DNA of 64,000 nucleotides from contig NC_050099.1 in assembly GCF_902167145.1 (NCBI RefSeq), positions 11,360,434 through 11,424,433 on the forward strand. The letters are read 5' to 3'. Below the pieces are notes generated by a model that had not been told where the DNA came from, did not search any database, and saw only the letters and a program-made list of their open reading frames with translations. This DNA comes from Zea mays (Eukaryota > Streptophyta > Magnoliopsida > Poales > Poaceae). The first letter of the stretch is position 1. Each line of letters begins with the position of its first letter. A program made the translations under genes and the position numbers. This document shows, piece after piece, positions 55,140 to 64,000 of the stretch.

Positions 55140-57497
55140 TTAGGCTTGGGACTTAGGTACCCAACTCATGTTGGGTCCTACAAGGTTAGTGCAAATATCC
55201 TTAGGGACCCAAATGCAAGTTTTGTCACCCTTGCATTTTGCCCCTAATTTCCTAGCAACAATTTTCTTATCCTTTCTACAAATAGCAAAGGAAGCATTTA
55301 AAGCACAATAAATTGTAGAAGGTTCATTCACTACTTTCCTAGGAGCATGAATAACATTCTTTCTAGGCATAGCATTTTTCCTAGACATATTTCTACCATG
55401 CATAAAGGAAGAACTAGAAGCAACCATGACATGAGCATCAAAATCATCATAAGCATTATAACCCCTATAAGCACTTCTATCATGATACAAAAAAGCATGG
55501 TTCTTTTTAGTGCTACCAGCCATAGGAGCCTTCCCTTTCTCCTTGGCGGAGATAGGAGCCTTATGGCTTGTCAAGTTCTTGACTTCTCTCTTGAAGCCAA
55601 GCCCATCCTTAATTGAGGGGTGTCTACCAACCGTGTAGGCATCCCTAGCAAATTTTAGTTTATCAAAATTACTCTTGCTAGTCTTAAGTTGAGCATTAAG
55701 ACTAGCCACTTCATCATTTAGTTTTGAAATTGAAACTAAGTGTTCACTACAAGCATTAACATCAAAATCCTTACACCTAGTGCAAATTGTAATATTTTCA
55801 ACACAAGAGTTACTTGCTACTTCTAGTTTAGCAGTTAAAACATTAATTTCACCTTTTAAAGAAGAAATGGTTTCATTACAAGTAGAAAGTTCACAAGAAA
55901 GTATTCCATTTCTTTTAACTTCTAGAGCAAGTGAATTTTGTGCACTAACAAATTTATCATGTTCTTCATATAAAAGGTCTTCCTGTTTCTCTAAGATTCT
56001 ATCCTTTTCATTTAAGGCATCAATCAACTCATTAATCTTAGCTATCTTAGTTCTATCCAATCCCTTGAATAAACTAGAGTAATCAATTTCATCCTCACTA
56101 GATTCATCATCACTAGAAGAATCATAAGTATTAGTATTACGAGTGATTACCTTCTTTTCCCTTGCCATGAGGCAAGTGTGATGCTCGTTGGGGAAGAGGG
56201 CCGATTTGTTGAAGGCAGTGGCGGCGAGTCCCTCATTGTCGGAGTCGGAGGAGAAGCAATCCGAATCCCACTCCTTGCCTAGATGCGCCTCGCCCTTGGC
56301 CTTCTTGTAATTCTTTTTCTTTTCCCTCTTGTTTCCCTGTTCCTGGTCACTATCGTTATCGGGGCAGTTAGCGATAAAATGACCAATCTTACCGCACTTG
56401 AAGCATGAGCGTTTCCCCTTTGTCTTGTTCTTGCTTGGCTGCCCCTTGTGACCCTTCAGCACCGTCTTGAATCTCTTGATGATGAGAGCCATCTCTTCAT
56501 CATTGAGCCCGGCCACCTCAACTTGCGCCACCTTGCTAGGTAGCGACTCCTTGTTCCTTGTTGCCTTTAGAGCAATGGGTTGAGGCTCGTGGAGTGGACC
56601 GTTCAACGCGTCGTCGACGTATCTTGCCTCCTTGATCATCATCCGCCCGCTCACGAATTTTCCAAGTACTTCCTCGGGCGTCATCATCGTGTACCTGGGA
56701 TTCTCACGAATATTGTTCACGAGATGAGGATCAAGAACGGTAAAGGACCTGAGCATTAGGCGGACGACGTCGTGATCCGTCCAACGTGTGCTTCCGTAGC
56801 TCCTTATTTTGTTGATAAGGGTCTTGAGCCGGTTGTAAGTTTGAGTTGGCTCTTCTCCCCTTATCATGGCGAATCGTCCAAGCTCGCCCTCCACCAACTC
56901 CATCTTGGTGAGCATGGTGATGTCGTTCCCCTCGTGAGAGATCTTGAGGGTGTCCCATATCTGCTTGGCATTGTCCAAGCCGCTCACCTTATTGTACTCT
57001 TCCCTGCACAAAGATGCTAAGAGAACAGTAGTAGCTTGTGCATTTCTATGAATTTGTTCATTTATAAGCATAGGGCTATCCGAGCTATCAAATTTCATTC
57101 CATTCTCTACTATCTCCCATATGCTTGGATGGAGAGAGAATAAGTGACTACGCATTTTGTGACTCCAAAATCCGTAGTCCTCCCCATCAAAGTGTGGAGG
57201 TTTGCCAAGAGGAATGGAAAGCAAATGCGAATTTGAACTATGTGGAATACGCGAATAATCAAATGAGAAGTTCGAATTGACCGTCTTCCTGTAGTCGTTG
57301 TCGTCGTCCTTTTGGGAAGAAGAGGACTCATCGCTGTCATAGTAGACGATCTCCTTGATGCGTCTTGTCTTCTTCTTCTTCCCATCTTTTCGCTTGTGGC
57401 CCGAGCCCGAGTTGTTGGACTTGTCATCCCTTGGCTCATTGACGAAGGACTCCTTCTCCTTGTCGTTGATCACAATTCCCTTCCCCTTAGGATCCAT
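55140..57497 (-). CDS. Sirevirus gag (785 codons)
   Basis: The start is 36 bp inside the primer site. Features in order: a charged, Ser-rich N-terminus (1-65); the capsid-like core with PHFDGEDYGFWSHKMRSHLF (about 100-120) and IWDTLKISHEGNDITMLTKM; a Lys-rich linker; a zinc knuckle CFKCGKIGHFIANC (about 362-376); an acidic Ser region; a long coiled coil (about 440-620); and a basic tail ending WVPKSQA. The long coiled-coil C-terminus is typical of Sirevirus gag. The TAA at the end is one base out of register with the protease frame. Confidence 0.9.
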   Translation of the reverse strand: MDPKGKGIVINDKEKESFVNEPRDDKSNNSGSGHKRKDGKKKKTRRIKEIVYYDSDESSSSQKDDDNDYRKTVNSNFSFDYSRIPHSSNSHLLSIPLGKPPHFDGEDYGFWSHKMRSHLFSLHPSIWEIVENGMKFDSSDSPMLINEQIHRNAQATTVLLASLCREEYNKVSGLDNAKQIWDTLKISHEGNDITMLTKMELVEGELGRFAMIRGEEPTQTYNRLKTLINKIRSYGSTRWTDHDVVRLMLRSFTVLDPHLVNNIRENPRYTMMTPEEVLGKFVSGRMMIKEARYVDDALNGPLHEPQPIALKATRNKESLPSKVAQVEVAGLNDEEMALIIKRFKTVLKGHKGQPSKNKTKGKRSCFKCGKIGHFIANCPDNDSDQEQGNKREKKKNYKKAKGEAHLGKEWDSDCFSSDSDNEGLAATAFNKSALFPNEHHTCLMAREKKVITRNTNTYDSSSDDESSEDEIDYSSLFKGLDRTKIAKINELIDALNEKDRILEKQEDLLYEEHDKFVSAQNSLALEVKRNGILSCELSTCNETISSLKGEINVLTAKLEVASNSCVENITICTRCKDFDVNACSEHLVSISKLNDEVASLNAQLKTSKSNFDKLKFARDAYTVGRHPSIKDGLGFKREVKNLTSHKAPISAKEKGKAPMAGSTKKNHAFLYHDRSAYRGYNAYDDFDAHVMVASSSSFMHGRNMSRKNAMPRKNVIHAPRKVVNEPSTIYCALNASFAICRKDKKIVARKLGAKCKGDKTCIWVPKDICTNLVGPNMSWVPKSQA

Positions 57498-57533
57498 CTC
57501 TTCGGGCGGTTAGTCCCTTTCTTGAAGAGAACG

Positions 57534-57545
57534 GCTCTGATACCA
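57534..57545 (-). other. Sirevirus primer-binding site (tRNA-iMet type)
   Basis: The minus strand reads TGGTATCAGAGC two bases from the 5' LTR edge at 57548. It is intact. Confidence 0.93.
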
Positions 57546-57547
57546 AT

Positions 57548-58792
57548 TGAGAGCACCTAGAGGGGGGGGGTGAATAGGTGATCCTGTAAAACTTCAAAAC
57601 TTAAGCCACAAAAACTTGTTAAGTGTTAGCACAATTATGGCCAAGTGGCTAGAGAGGAGTCAAAACACAATAACCACAAGAAATCAATCACAGAGATGAC
57701 ACGGTGGTTATCCTGTGGTTCGGCCAAGTACAAAACTTGCCTACTCCACGTTGTGGCGTCCCAACGGACGAGAGTTGCACTCAACTCCTCTCAAGTGATC
57801 CAATGATCAACTTGAATACCACGGTGTTCTTGCTTTTCTTTTCTCAATCCCGTTTGCGAGGAATCTCCACAACTTGGAGCCTCTCGCCCTTACAAAAGAT
57901 GTTCACAGAGAATCACGGAGCAAGGGAGGGATTAGCAACACACACAAATCCACAGCAAATTGCGCACACACACGGCCAAGAATCGAGCTCAAAAGACTAT
58001 CTCCAAATTCTCACTAGAACGGAGCTCGAATCACTTAGAATGACAAACAAATGCGCAAAGACTGAGTGTGGATGATCAAGATTGCTCTAAGGTTGCTTGG
58101 TGTACTCCTCCATGCGCCAAGGGGTCCCTTTTATAGCCCCAAGGCAGCTAGGAGCCGTTGGGAACAAATCTGGAAGGCCATCTTTGCCTTCTGTCTCGTG
58201 GCGCACCGGACAGTCCGGTGCACACCGGACACTGTCCGGTGCCCGATTTGTTTCCATAAAAAGCTCATCCGACCGTTGCTTTCTGATGCAGATCTGCGCA
58301 CAGTTGGCGCACCGGACATGTCCGGTGTACCTTTCCGACCGTTGGCTCGGCCACGTGTCGCGCGCCGATCGCGCGGCCGACCGTTGGCCCGGCCGACCGT
58401 TGGCTCACCGGACAGTCCGGTGCACACCGGACAGTCCGGTGAATTTTAGCCGAAGTCGCCGGAGAAAAACCCGAGAGCGGCTGGTTTGCCCCGCGCTGGT
58501 CTGGCGCACCGGACACTGTCCGGTGCACACCGGACAGTCCGGTGCCCCAGCCCTAAACAGCCTTTGGCTGTACACAGCCACTCTTCCACTTCTTTTCTTT
58601 TCTGCTTCTTCCTGTTTCTAACACTTAGACAAGATATTAGTACACAAAACCAATGTACTAAGGCTTAGAAACATACCTTTACTTGTGATTTGCACTTTGT
58701 TCAACCATGGGCACATTTTCACATTTAAGCACTTGTGTTTGCACTCAATCACCAAAATACTTAGAAATGGCCCAAAGGCACATTTCCTTTCA
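57548..58792 (-). repeat. Sirevirus right LTR (5' LTR, 1245 bp)
   Basis: It is nearly identical to the left LTR. Differences seen are nine versus seven G in the edge run, CCTGTGG/CCCGTGG, CCACAAC/CCATAAC, CCTGTTTC/CCTGCTTC and one C fewer before the outer edge. The TATA box is at 58128-58135 (minus). Confidence 0.95.
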
Positions 58793-59446
58793 GGCACCCA
58801 ATTCACCGGCAGGAAGTTCCTGGACTTCTGCGAGGACCACCACATCCGGGTGGACTGGGTCGCCGTAGCTCACCTCATGACGAATGGGTAGGTAGAGCGT
58901 GCCAACGGCATGATTCTGCAAGGACTCAAGCCACGGATCTACAACGACCTCAACAAGTTCGGCAGACGATGGATGAAGGAACTCCCCTCGGTGGTCTGGA
59001 GTCTGAGAACGACGCCAAGCCGAGCCACGGGCTTCACGCCGTTTTTTCTAGTCTATGGGGCCGAGGCTATCTTGCCCACAGACTTAGAATACGGATCCCC
59101 GAGGACGAGGGCGTACGACGACCGAAGCAACCGGACCAACCGAGAAGACTCACTGGACCAGCTGGAAGAGGCTTGGGTCATGGCTTTACTACACTCGGCA
59201 CGGTATCAGCAGTCTCTGCGACGCTACCATGCCCGAGGGGTTCGGTCCCGAGACCTCCAAGTGGGCGACTTGGTGCTTCGGCTACGACAAGACACCCGAG
59301 GGCACCACAAGCTCACGCCTCCTTGGGAAGGGCCGTTCATCATCGCCAATAATTTGAAGCCCGGAACATACAAGCTGGCCAACAGTCAAGGCGAGGTCTA
59401 CAGCAACGCTTGGAACATTCGACAGCTACGTCGCTTCTACCCTTAA
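58793..59446 (+). pseudogene. Integrase C-terminal half of the Huck-like element
   Basis: After the GGCAC duplication the motif resumes (FTGRKFLDFCEDHHIRVDW). The catalytic Glu block (VERANGMILQGLKPRI) follows a TAG at 58890-58892 where Gln is expected. TTPSRATGFTPFFLVYGAEA and LRQDTRGHHKLTPPWEGPFI follow. The frame ends NIRQLRRFYP plus TAA at 59444-59446. No chromodomain is present, consistent with the Tat lineage. Confidence 0.88.
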
Positions 59447-59486
59447 GATGATTTCAAGTCGTTCATACACCTCGTTTACATACGCA

Positions 59487-59541
59487 AATAAAGTCTAACC
59501 ATTAAGGAAGGGTCAGCTTTGCCTCAGCAAAGCCCGACCCT
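59487..59541 (+). terminator. Polyadenylation-like signal and hairpin after integrase
   Basis: AATAAA at 59487-59492 lies about 40 nt after the integrase stop. An inverted repeat follows at 59509-59541 (AGGGTCAGCTTTGC, loop CTCA, GCAAAGCCCGACCCT, one bulge). It sits between the sense polyprotein and the convergent antisense gene. Its role as a 3'-end signal is inference. Confidence 0.4.
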
Positions 59542-59913
59542 CCCTCGGGGGCTAGAAGGGGGGAACCCCCTCTGCGTCAAAATTTTCCTCGAAAAAAGTC
59601 TTCCACCAAAGCGACTTTCGTGTTTCCCGGCTATATTAGTAACATAACCCCGAGAAACGAATAAGAGTGCATGTAAGTGGCAAGGCCGACCGAGCCGAGG
59701 GATTCCTACGCCTCCGGGATATGGATACCTCACTCGTCACCTACCGCGAAAAATAACTCTTACTTGGGTAAGCAATCCTGCTACTGACGAACAAGTCCGG
59801 ATACGCGAAACAGGAGGAAAAGAAACACAACTTTATATCACGACGGCGAAGTGTTCAGGCCTCGGCGGCCACGAAAGACACATACATATTCGAAATAAAC
59901 TGCTCCGACAGAA
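59542..59913. other. Spacer between convergent integrase and antisense gene
   Basis: Non-coding. It probably contains the 3' UTR of the minus-strand antisense gene. No distinct signal was seen. Confidence 0.4.
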
Positions 59914-62900
59914 TCAGGCATCGCCCGGGGGAGGAGCTGCACCCTCGGCTTCGTTTCCACCCTCGGCGAGATCCGCCCCGCCCTCGGACGGCGGCGCAAG
60001 TGGAAGGATTTCCTCCTCGAAAGTGGACGCCAACACCACGCTTGGGCCCGCGGCGGCTGCATCAAGCCTCTCAACTTCGGCTAGGGCAGCTTCATCTTCG
60101 TCGGGAAGGCAGTACCCCTCGCTGACCCGCTCCAGATCCACATCGTAGTGGGAAGCAAGCACGACGAAGGCCCGCCTAACGCCGTGACGTAGCGCCTCGC
60201 GGAGTCTGCCGCGCGCGTGGTCACCCAAGGCCTGCAGGCGACTCTGGGGGGAGCACCCCGAGGGGACGTCGTCAAGTCCAAAGATCTGGCAGAAGGCCGA
60301 GACAGCCTCGGACATGGCCACGCGGTCGGCCTCCTTCTGCTCAGCCGCCTGGGCAAGTGCCTTGGCGGACTCGTTGAGGGCAGACTCGAGCTCTACAAAC
60401 AGCCAAAGCAAAGTCTTTAAACACGAGTTGAAGAATGAAGCTGAATCAAAATCTCAAAATAGCCAGGACATACCTTTGGCCCGGGCACGCTGCTCCGAGG
60501 CTGCGGCTTGGGCGGACTGAGCAGACCCGACGGCCACGACCAGGTCCGCTGCAAGGGCTCCAGCCCGAGAAAACGCCTCAGCTAGCTGGCCTCCAAGGGC
60601 CTCAGCACGGCTTTCAGCCTCGGCGGCCCAGCCCCGAGATTGGTCCTGCTCACCGATGACCTGGCCAAGCTCCAACTGTCGCCGCTGCGCCTCTGCGCGC
60701 GCCGCCGCTACCTCTGCCCCCAGCTCGTCACAGAGCAACCGAAGGTCCGCCGCCTCGGCGCTCCGTTGGGAGAGGCGCTTGGTAGCCTCGGCAAGCGTGG
60801 TCCTCAGGAACCGCAGCGAACCCCAGACATCGGTCTCACGGCGGATGAATGACGACTTGGCGATGCTCAGATCCGTCAGATCCTGAGGAAGGGAAGCGGG
60901 GCGTCACAAAGAATTCCTTGACCACATGAAAGGTATGCCTGACATTCTTACCTGGAGGATCCTGGGAACGTCCCTAGAAAGTACCTCCAGGGTCGACCGA
61001 AGCGACCCCACCGTTGCCTCGGCACACTCACGAAGCTCGTCCCAAGCCTGCTCCTCTCGCTCATCGTCAAGAACAAAGAGGGTTTCGAGGCACCACGGGT
61101 CCAGAACCGGAGCCTCTCCCCACGCCGTTCATTAAGACCTCGCCGCACGAGGATAAGGTCGCCGCTCCCCAGGACGGGCCGCGGTTCTTCGCCCCCCTCC
61201 TCCAAGGCGTCGGCACCCCCTACGGTCGGCGCATCAAGTACCTCCTCGACTAAGGGGGCAGGCCTCCGATCACTAGCCTCGGGTAGCGGCGCCTCAGCCA
61301 TCTCAGCATCGGCGACGACGGATGGCCCCACGGGCAGAACGGCAACAGCCTCGGCCGAGGCTAGTGCCGGCGTCGGCAACACGTCAGGTGGTGTGAAGGT
61401 CGCGGCCGCGCCAGTAGTCTCCCCCGGCACGACGGCCGCCTCAGCAGAGGGGTCAGCCTGAGGAGCCCGTCCCACGGCAACTCGTGCCGCCTGAGCCCCC
61501 CGCTTTGGGGCATCTTGTGAGGAGGTCAGCCGGCCGGCGAGGCCCGATGCGGCACTGGCTGCAGAAGCCGACGCCGTCTTGAGGACCTTCCGGGGAGCCA
61601 GACCGGTCGAGCCGTGCCTCCGTTTGTTAGGAGGAAAAGGAAAGGCAGGATCAGGACATACGAAGAAGGAACCGAGATGGAGGTATCCTCAGATACTTAC
61701 CCACTCCGGGCCACGACCAATCGTGCCTGCAGGGAGGCCCTTCGAGCCTCGGTCCCCGCGGGCACCACCACGGTTTGCCCCGCTGCCGGCTTCGGCACCA
61801 TCCCTGCCTCGGGCACCCGGGGCGCCGAAGGGACGGTCCGCCCAGGCGCAGACACGACGACCTGATGATCAGCCTTCTGTGCTGCCGGCACGGGCAACGG
61901 CTCTTCAGGGACAGGCGGGTCGGCCTGACTCCCCGGGGTCACCTCAACCACCTCGGCCAAGGGGTCAAGTACCCCCTCGGCCTGCCCCTGTTCTTCGGAC
62001 CGGGACCCTGATGCCCCGGCCCTGGATACTGACGGCGCCAGCCCACTCGGGGGCTGGCTTGACGACCCCTGGCCCAGCCGCAGATCTGGGCTGAGGCCGA
62101 GGCGGGCCGCCATGTCGTCATCTTCGTCATCTTTGTCATCATCGTCGTCGTCGTCGTCTTCAGGCGTCTCCGGCGACGGCTCCCTCGGGAGCCCGTCCCT
62201 CTCCTGCTTCCGACGACGCCTCTCCAAGGCGTCCCGAGCCCGCATCCGCTCGCGGGCCCGAGCCTTTTTCGTGTCCTTCTTTTCCTTCTTCTTCTCTGCA
62301 ACACCCCTCCGCGTGGCTCGGTCCACCGCGTCCTCCGGGACCGGTGGCAGAAAAGGTTTGTGAAACCCCAACTCCTGGAGACGGACGGAAATCTCGGCTG
62401 TGAGAACCAAGGGCAACCTGACACAAGAAGGAAGAAGGAGCGGACACTCACCAGGGATATGCACCCGCACTCGGGACGCATCGAGGGCTGGGTAAGGGCA
62501 CCGGCGTCCAGTTTTCCTACCGTGCCGGCTACCCGCCTATGGAGGTCATCGGCGGGGAGGGGGACCGAGGACATCTGCGAACCCTCCAAGTAGACCCCTG
62601 GCATCATCTCCGAAAGCAGCAGCCGCCGCTCCGTCAAGGGGAGCACCCTCCGACGATGGATGGCGGCGACCACCCCCGCGGCGGTAAGCCCTCCATCTCG
62701 TAGCTCCTGCAAGGCCGCCAGAAGAGGCTAGAGATTCTTCTGTCTGTCGTGCGGGGCCCCATAGCGCCAGTTGCTGCCGGCGGCGGTCACCACTCGTTGA
62801 GAAAACGACGGGAGCCTCCCATCGTCGTTCCGAAGGTAAAACCACCGGTGCTGCCACCCCTTGTTCAAAGACACAAGGATGGCGGGGATGTACTGTTGCG

Positions 62901-63370
62901 CACGCGCCTGCCTCAACTGGAGGATGCAGCCACCGGCCCGCACTGCGAACTCTCCTTTCCCCCGTCGTCAAGGCAAAAGGCTCCGCGGAGAAGAGATGGG
63001 TCCACAGATCCCAGTGGGGGTCAATCCCCAAAAACCCTTCGCAAACCGCCGCAAAGATGGCTGCTTGCGCGATGGAGTTGGGGCTGAGATTGTGCAGCTC
63101 CACCCCATAGAAATGCAGAATCGCCCGCATGAAACGACTTGCTGCCACTCCGAACCCCCGCTCATGGAAAGAGACGAAACTCAGCACGTACCCCGACGGC
63201 GGGGACGGGGCGGCTCCGCTCGGAGGGGCCATCCACTCCGGCTGCGGGTCACCGGAGAGGGGACGAAGCAAACCATCGGCAACAAGGGCCTCCAGATCGT
63301 CCGACGTGACGGTGGAGAAAGGCCACGGGTCGCGCGGCGGAACGACGGTTACCCGGTCGGCCATCACCAA
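59914..63370 (-). pseudogene. Antisense accessory gene of the Tat element (Transposase_28 / 'putative gypsy type transposon' family), five exons
   Basis: Deduced exons: 63370-62452, 62374-61701, 61618-60952, 60882-60474 and 60392-59914. Each junction has GT-AG ends and the introns are 69-82 bp. Exon 1 has the family core (MADRVTVVPP, EWMAPPSGAAPSPPSGYVLS, FMRAILHFYGVELHNLSPNS, IAQAAIFAAVCEGFLGIDPH). Exon 2 is basic and then has a poly-Asp run. Exons 3-5 are Ala-rich with coiled coil, ending HYDVDLERVSEGYCLPDEDE and an acidic tail. Breaks: a frameshift near 62940, a TAG near 62728 (Gln expected) and a frameshift near 61140. The function of these antisense Tat genes is not established. Confidence 0.75.
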
Positions 63371-63496
63371 GCGAAGGAGGTGGCGGCGGAGCGGACAAGG
63401 TGCGCGGTTTTCTTTCTCTAGCTATTCCCTCAGGTTGCGGAAACCTAAGCGGGAGGCGAGCAGCAGAGTAAAGAACCACCACCGGCCCCTCTTCCA

Positions 63497-63507
63497 AATA
63501 TATAAAG
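63497..63507 (-). promoter_or_regulatory. TATA box of the antisense gene
   Basis: The minus strand reads GCCTTTATATATTTGG about 130 bp upstream of the antisense ATG, in an otherwise GC-rich region. This suggests an independent promoter pointing against the element's own transcription. Confidence 0.6.
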
Positions 63508-63509
63508 GC

Positions 63510-63855
63510 CCGGGCGAGACCCGTTCAACACTTCGCCCGAACCCGCCGCGAAATTCAAAACTCGAAGGCGAAACGCCCATTCCTCGAACGGTTCACGCAT
63601 GCACAATGGCTGCCCCGCGAACCACTCGTCCCATCGCATTAACTCTGCGGCAGGACAGGCGGCACCTTTGGCAGGCGAAGCAGGTGACGCTTCACCTCCG
63701 CCATGATGACCGCGTCAAAAAAGGTACGCCACGTCGTTCAATTTCGTATCCTTTTCCTCTTCCCCTTTCTCTCTCTTGCTATAGGGACCGGGAAAGAGGA
63801 TACTCCGAAAGGGATCCTTCTCCGCGAAGGAAGCGGGCCCCGAGCCCTCCTACTG
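63510..63855. other. Non-coding region upstream of the antisense gene
   Basis: GC-rich and then C/T-rich (CCTTTTCCTCTTCCCCTTTC near 63750). No protein signature was seen on either strand. Confidence 0.4.
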
Positions 63856-63861
63856 ATCAGA

Positions 63862-64000
63862 GGTTCGAAGGCTGGCCCCTCGGAAGGGTTCGACAGCCGC
63901 CTCAGAGCACTCGGGCTCCACGCCCACTACTGGTCAAGGGTTCGAAGGCTGGCCCCACGGAAGGGTTCGATAGCCGCCTCAGGCCACTCGGGCTCCGCAC
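63862..64000. repeat. 77-bp tandem repeat running out of the window
   Basis: GGTTCGAAGGCTGGCCCC starts at 63862 and again at 63939, followed by GGAAGGGTTCGA, AGCCGCCTCAG and CACTCGGGCTCC each time. It probably continues toward the 3' LTR. Confidence 0.85.

Larger units (their letters stand above)
49824..58792 (-). mobile_element. Sirevirus (Ty1/copia) inserted in the Tat integrase
   Basis: The LTRs are nearly identical (49824-51067 and 57548-58792), and GGCAC is duplicated at 49819-49823 and 58793-58797. The minus-strand interior has the order gag, protease, integrase, RT, RNase H (copia order). Sirevirus hallmarks are a long gag with a coiled coil, CACCGGACTGTCCGGTG palindromes in the LTRs and repeated polypurine tracts before the 3' LTR. 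I counted about three substitutions and two 1-2 bp length differences between the LTRs, so it is young. Two breaks in the coding region probably make this copy inactive. Confidence 0.93.
44206..64000 (+). mobile_element. Huck-like Ty3/gypsy element of the Tat lineage (3' end beyond window)
   Basis: The 5' LTR is 44206-45764, inserted at TATAT (44201-44205). Gag, protease, a stump of RT, integrase and then a long antisense gene follow. An antisense or extra gene between integrase and the 3' LTR is a recognised feature of Tat-lineage elements. The LTR start TGTCGGGGACCATAATTAGG with GCTGGTAACC resembles maize Huck. Most of RT and all of RNase H are missing, and many stops break gag, so the copy is non-autonomous. 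A Sirevirus interrupts integrase. Confidence 0.88.

Overview
The window is plant nuclear DNA from a grass, most likely maize or another Zea/Andropogoneae genome. The basis is the mix of elements: a Cassandra TRIM with 5S-derived LTRs, Helitrons with maize-type TC...CTAG ends, a CACTA end built from CTTTGCCGAGTG motifs, a Sirevirus with CACCGGACTGTCCGGTG palindromes, and a Tat-lineage (Huck-like) gypsy element with an antisense gene. It is an intergenic nest of transposons. Only one host gene looks intact: a single-exon F-box gene at 3957-5180 on the minus strand.

Layout. 1-1494: Cassandra TRIM, a broken coding fragment and a Helitron 5' terminus. 1495-3956: low-copy or degenerate repeats, a GC-rich stretch and an AT microsatellite. 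3957-6240: the F-box gene and its upstream region, with a Tourist-like MITE at 5679-6055. 6318-7059: a CACTA terminus. 7060-7925: a tandem truncated copy of the F-box 5' end that keeps the empty MITE site. 7975-32587: three nested retroelements. Element A is old, non-autonomous and has about 3.5-kb LTRs. Its right LTR is split at a GGTTA target site by chromovirus B (17389-32100), and B is split at a GGTCT target site by solo LTR C (24927-28444). 32588-35039: LTR remnants and AT-rich sequence ending in an AT microsatellite. 35040-44188: a Helitron of about 9.1 kb on the minus strand, with a second Helitron nested near its 3' end. It carries fragments of genes for the glycine-cleavage H-protein, casein kinase I and a selenium-binding protein. 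44206 to the window end: a Huck-like Tat element whose integrase is split at a GGCAC target site by a young Sirevirus (49824-58792). Downstream of integrase lies a five-exon antisense gene with its own TATA box.

How the parts relate. Target-site duplications and interrupted reading frames give the relative ages: A before B before C, and the Tat element before the Sirevirus. The Helitron sits between two AT-repeat halves that look like one original microsatellite. Most retroelement frames are broken. The Tat gag-protease-RT frame stays in register for about 3.5 kb and is stopped only by TAG and TGA, as expected from deamination of methylated cytosines. I see no clearly new multi-gene system. 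The strongest leads are the 5S-like segment shared between the Cassandra TRIM and solo LTR C, the nested gene-carrying Helitrons, the MITE occupied/empty pair, and the spliced antisense gene of the Tat element. All family names are from recognition by eye, without database searches.
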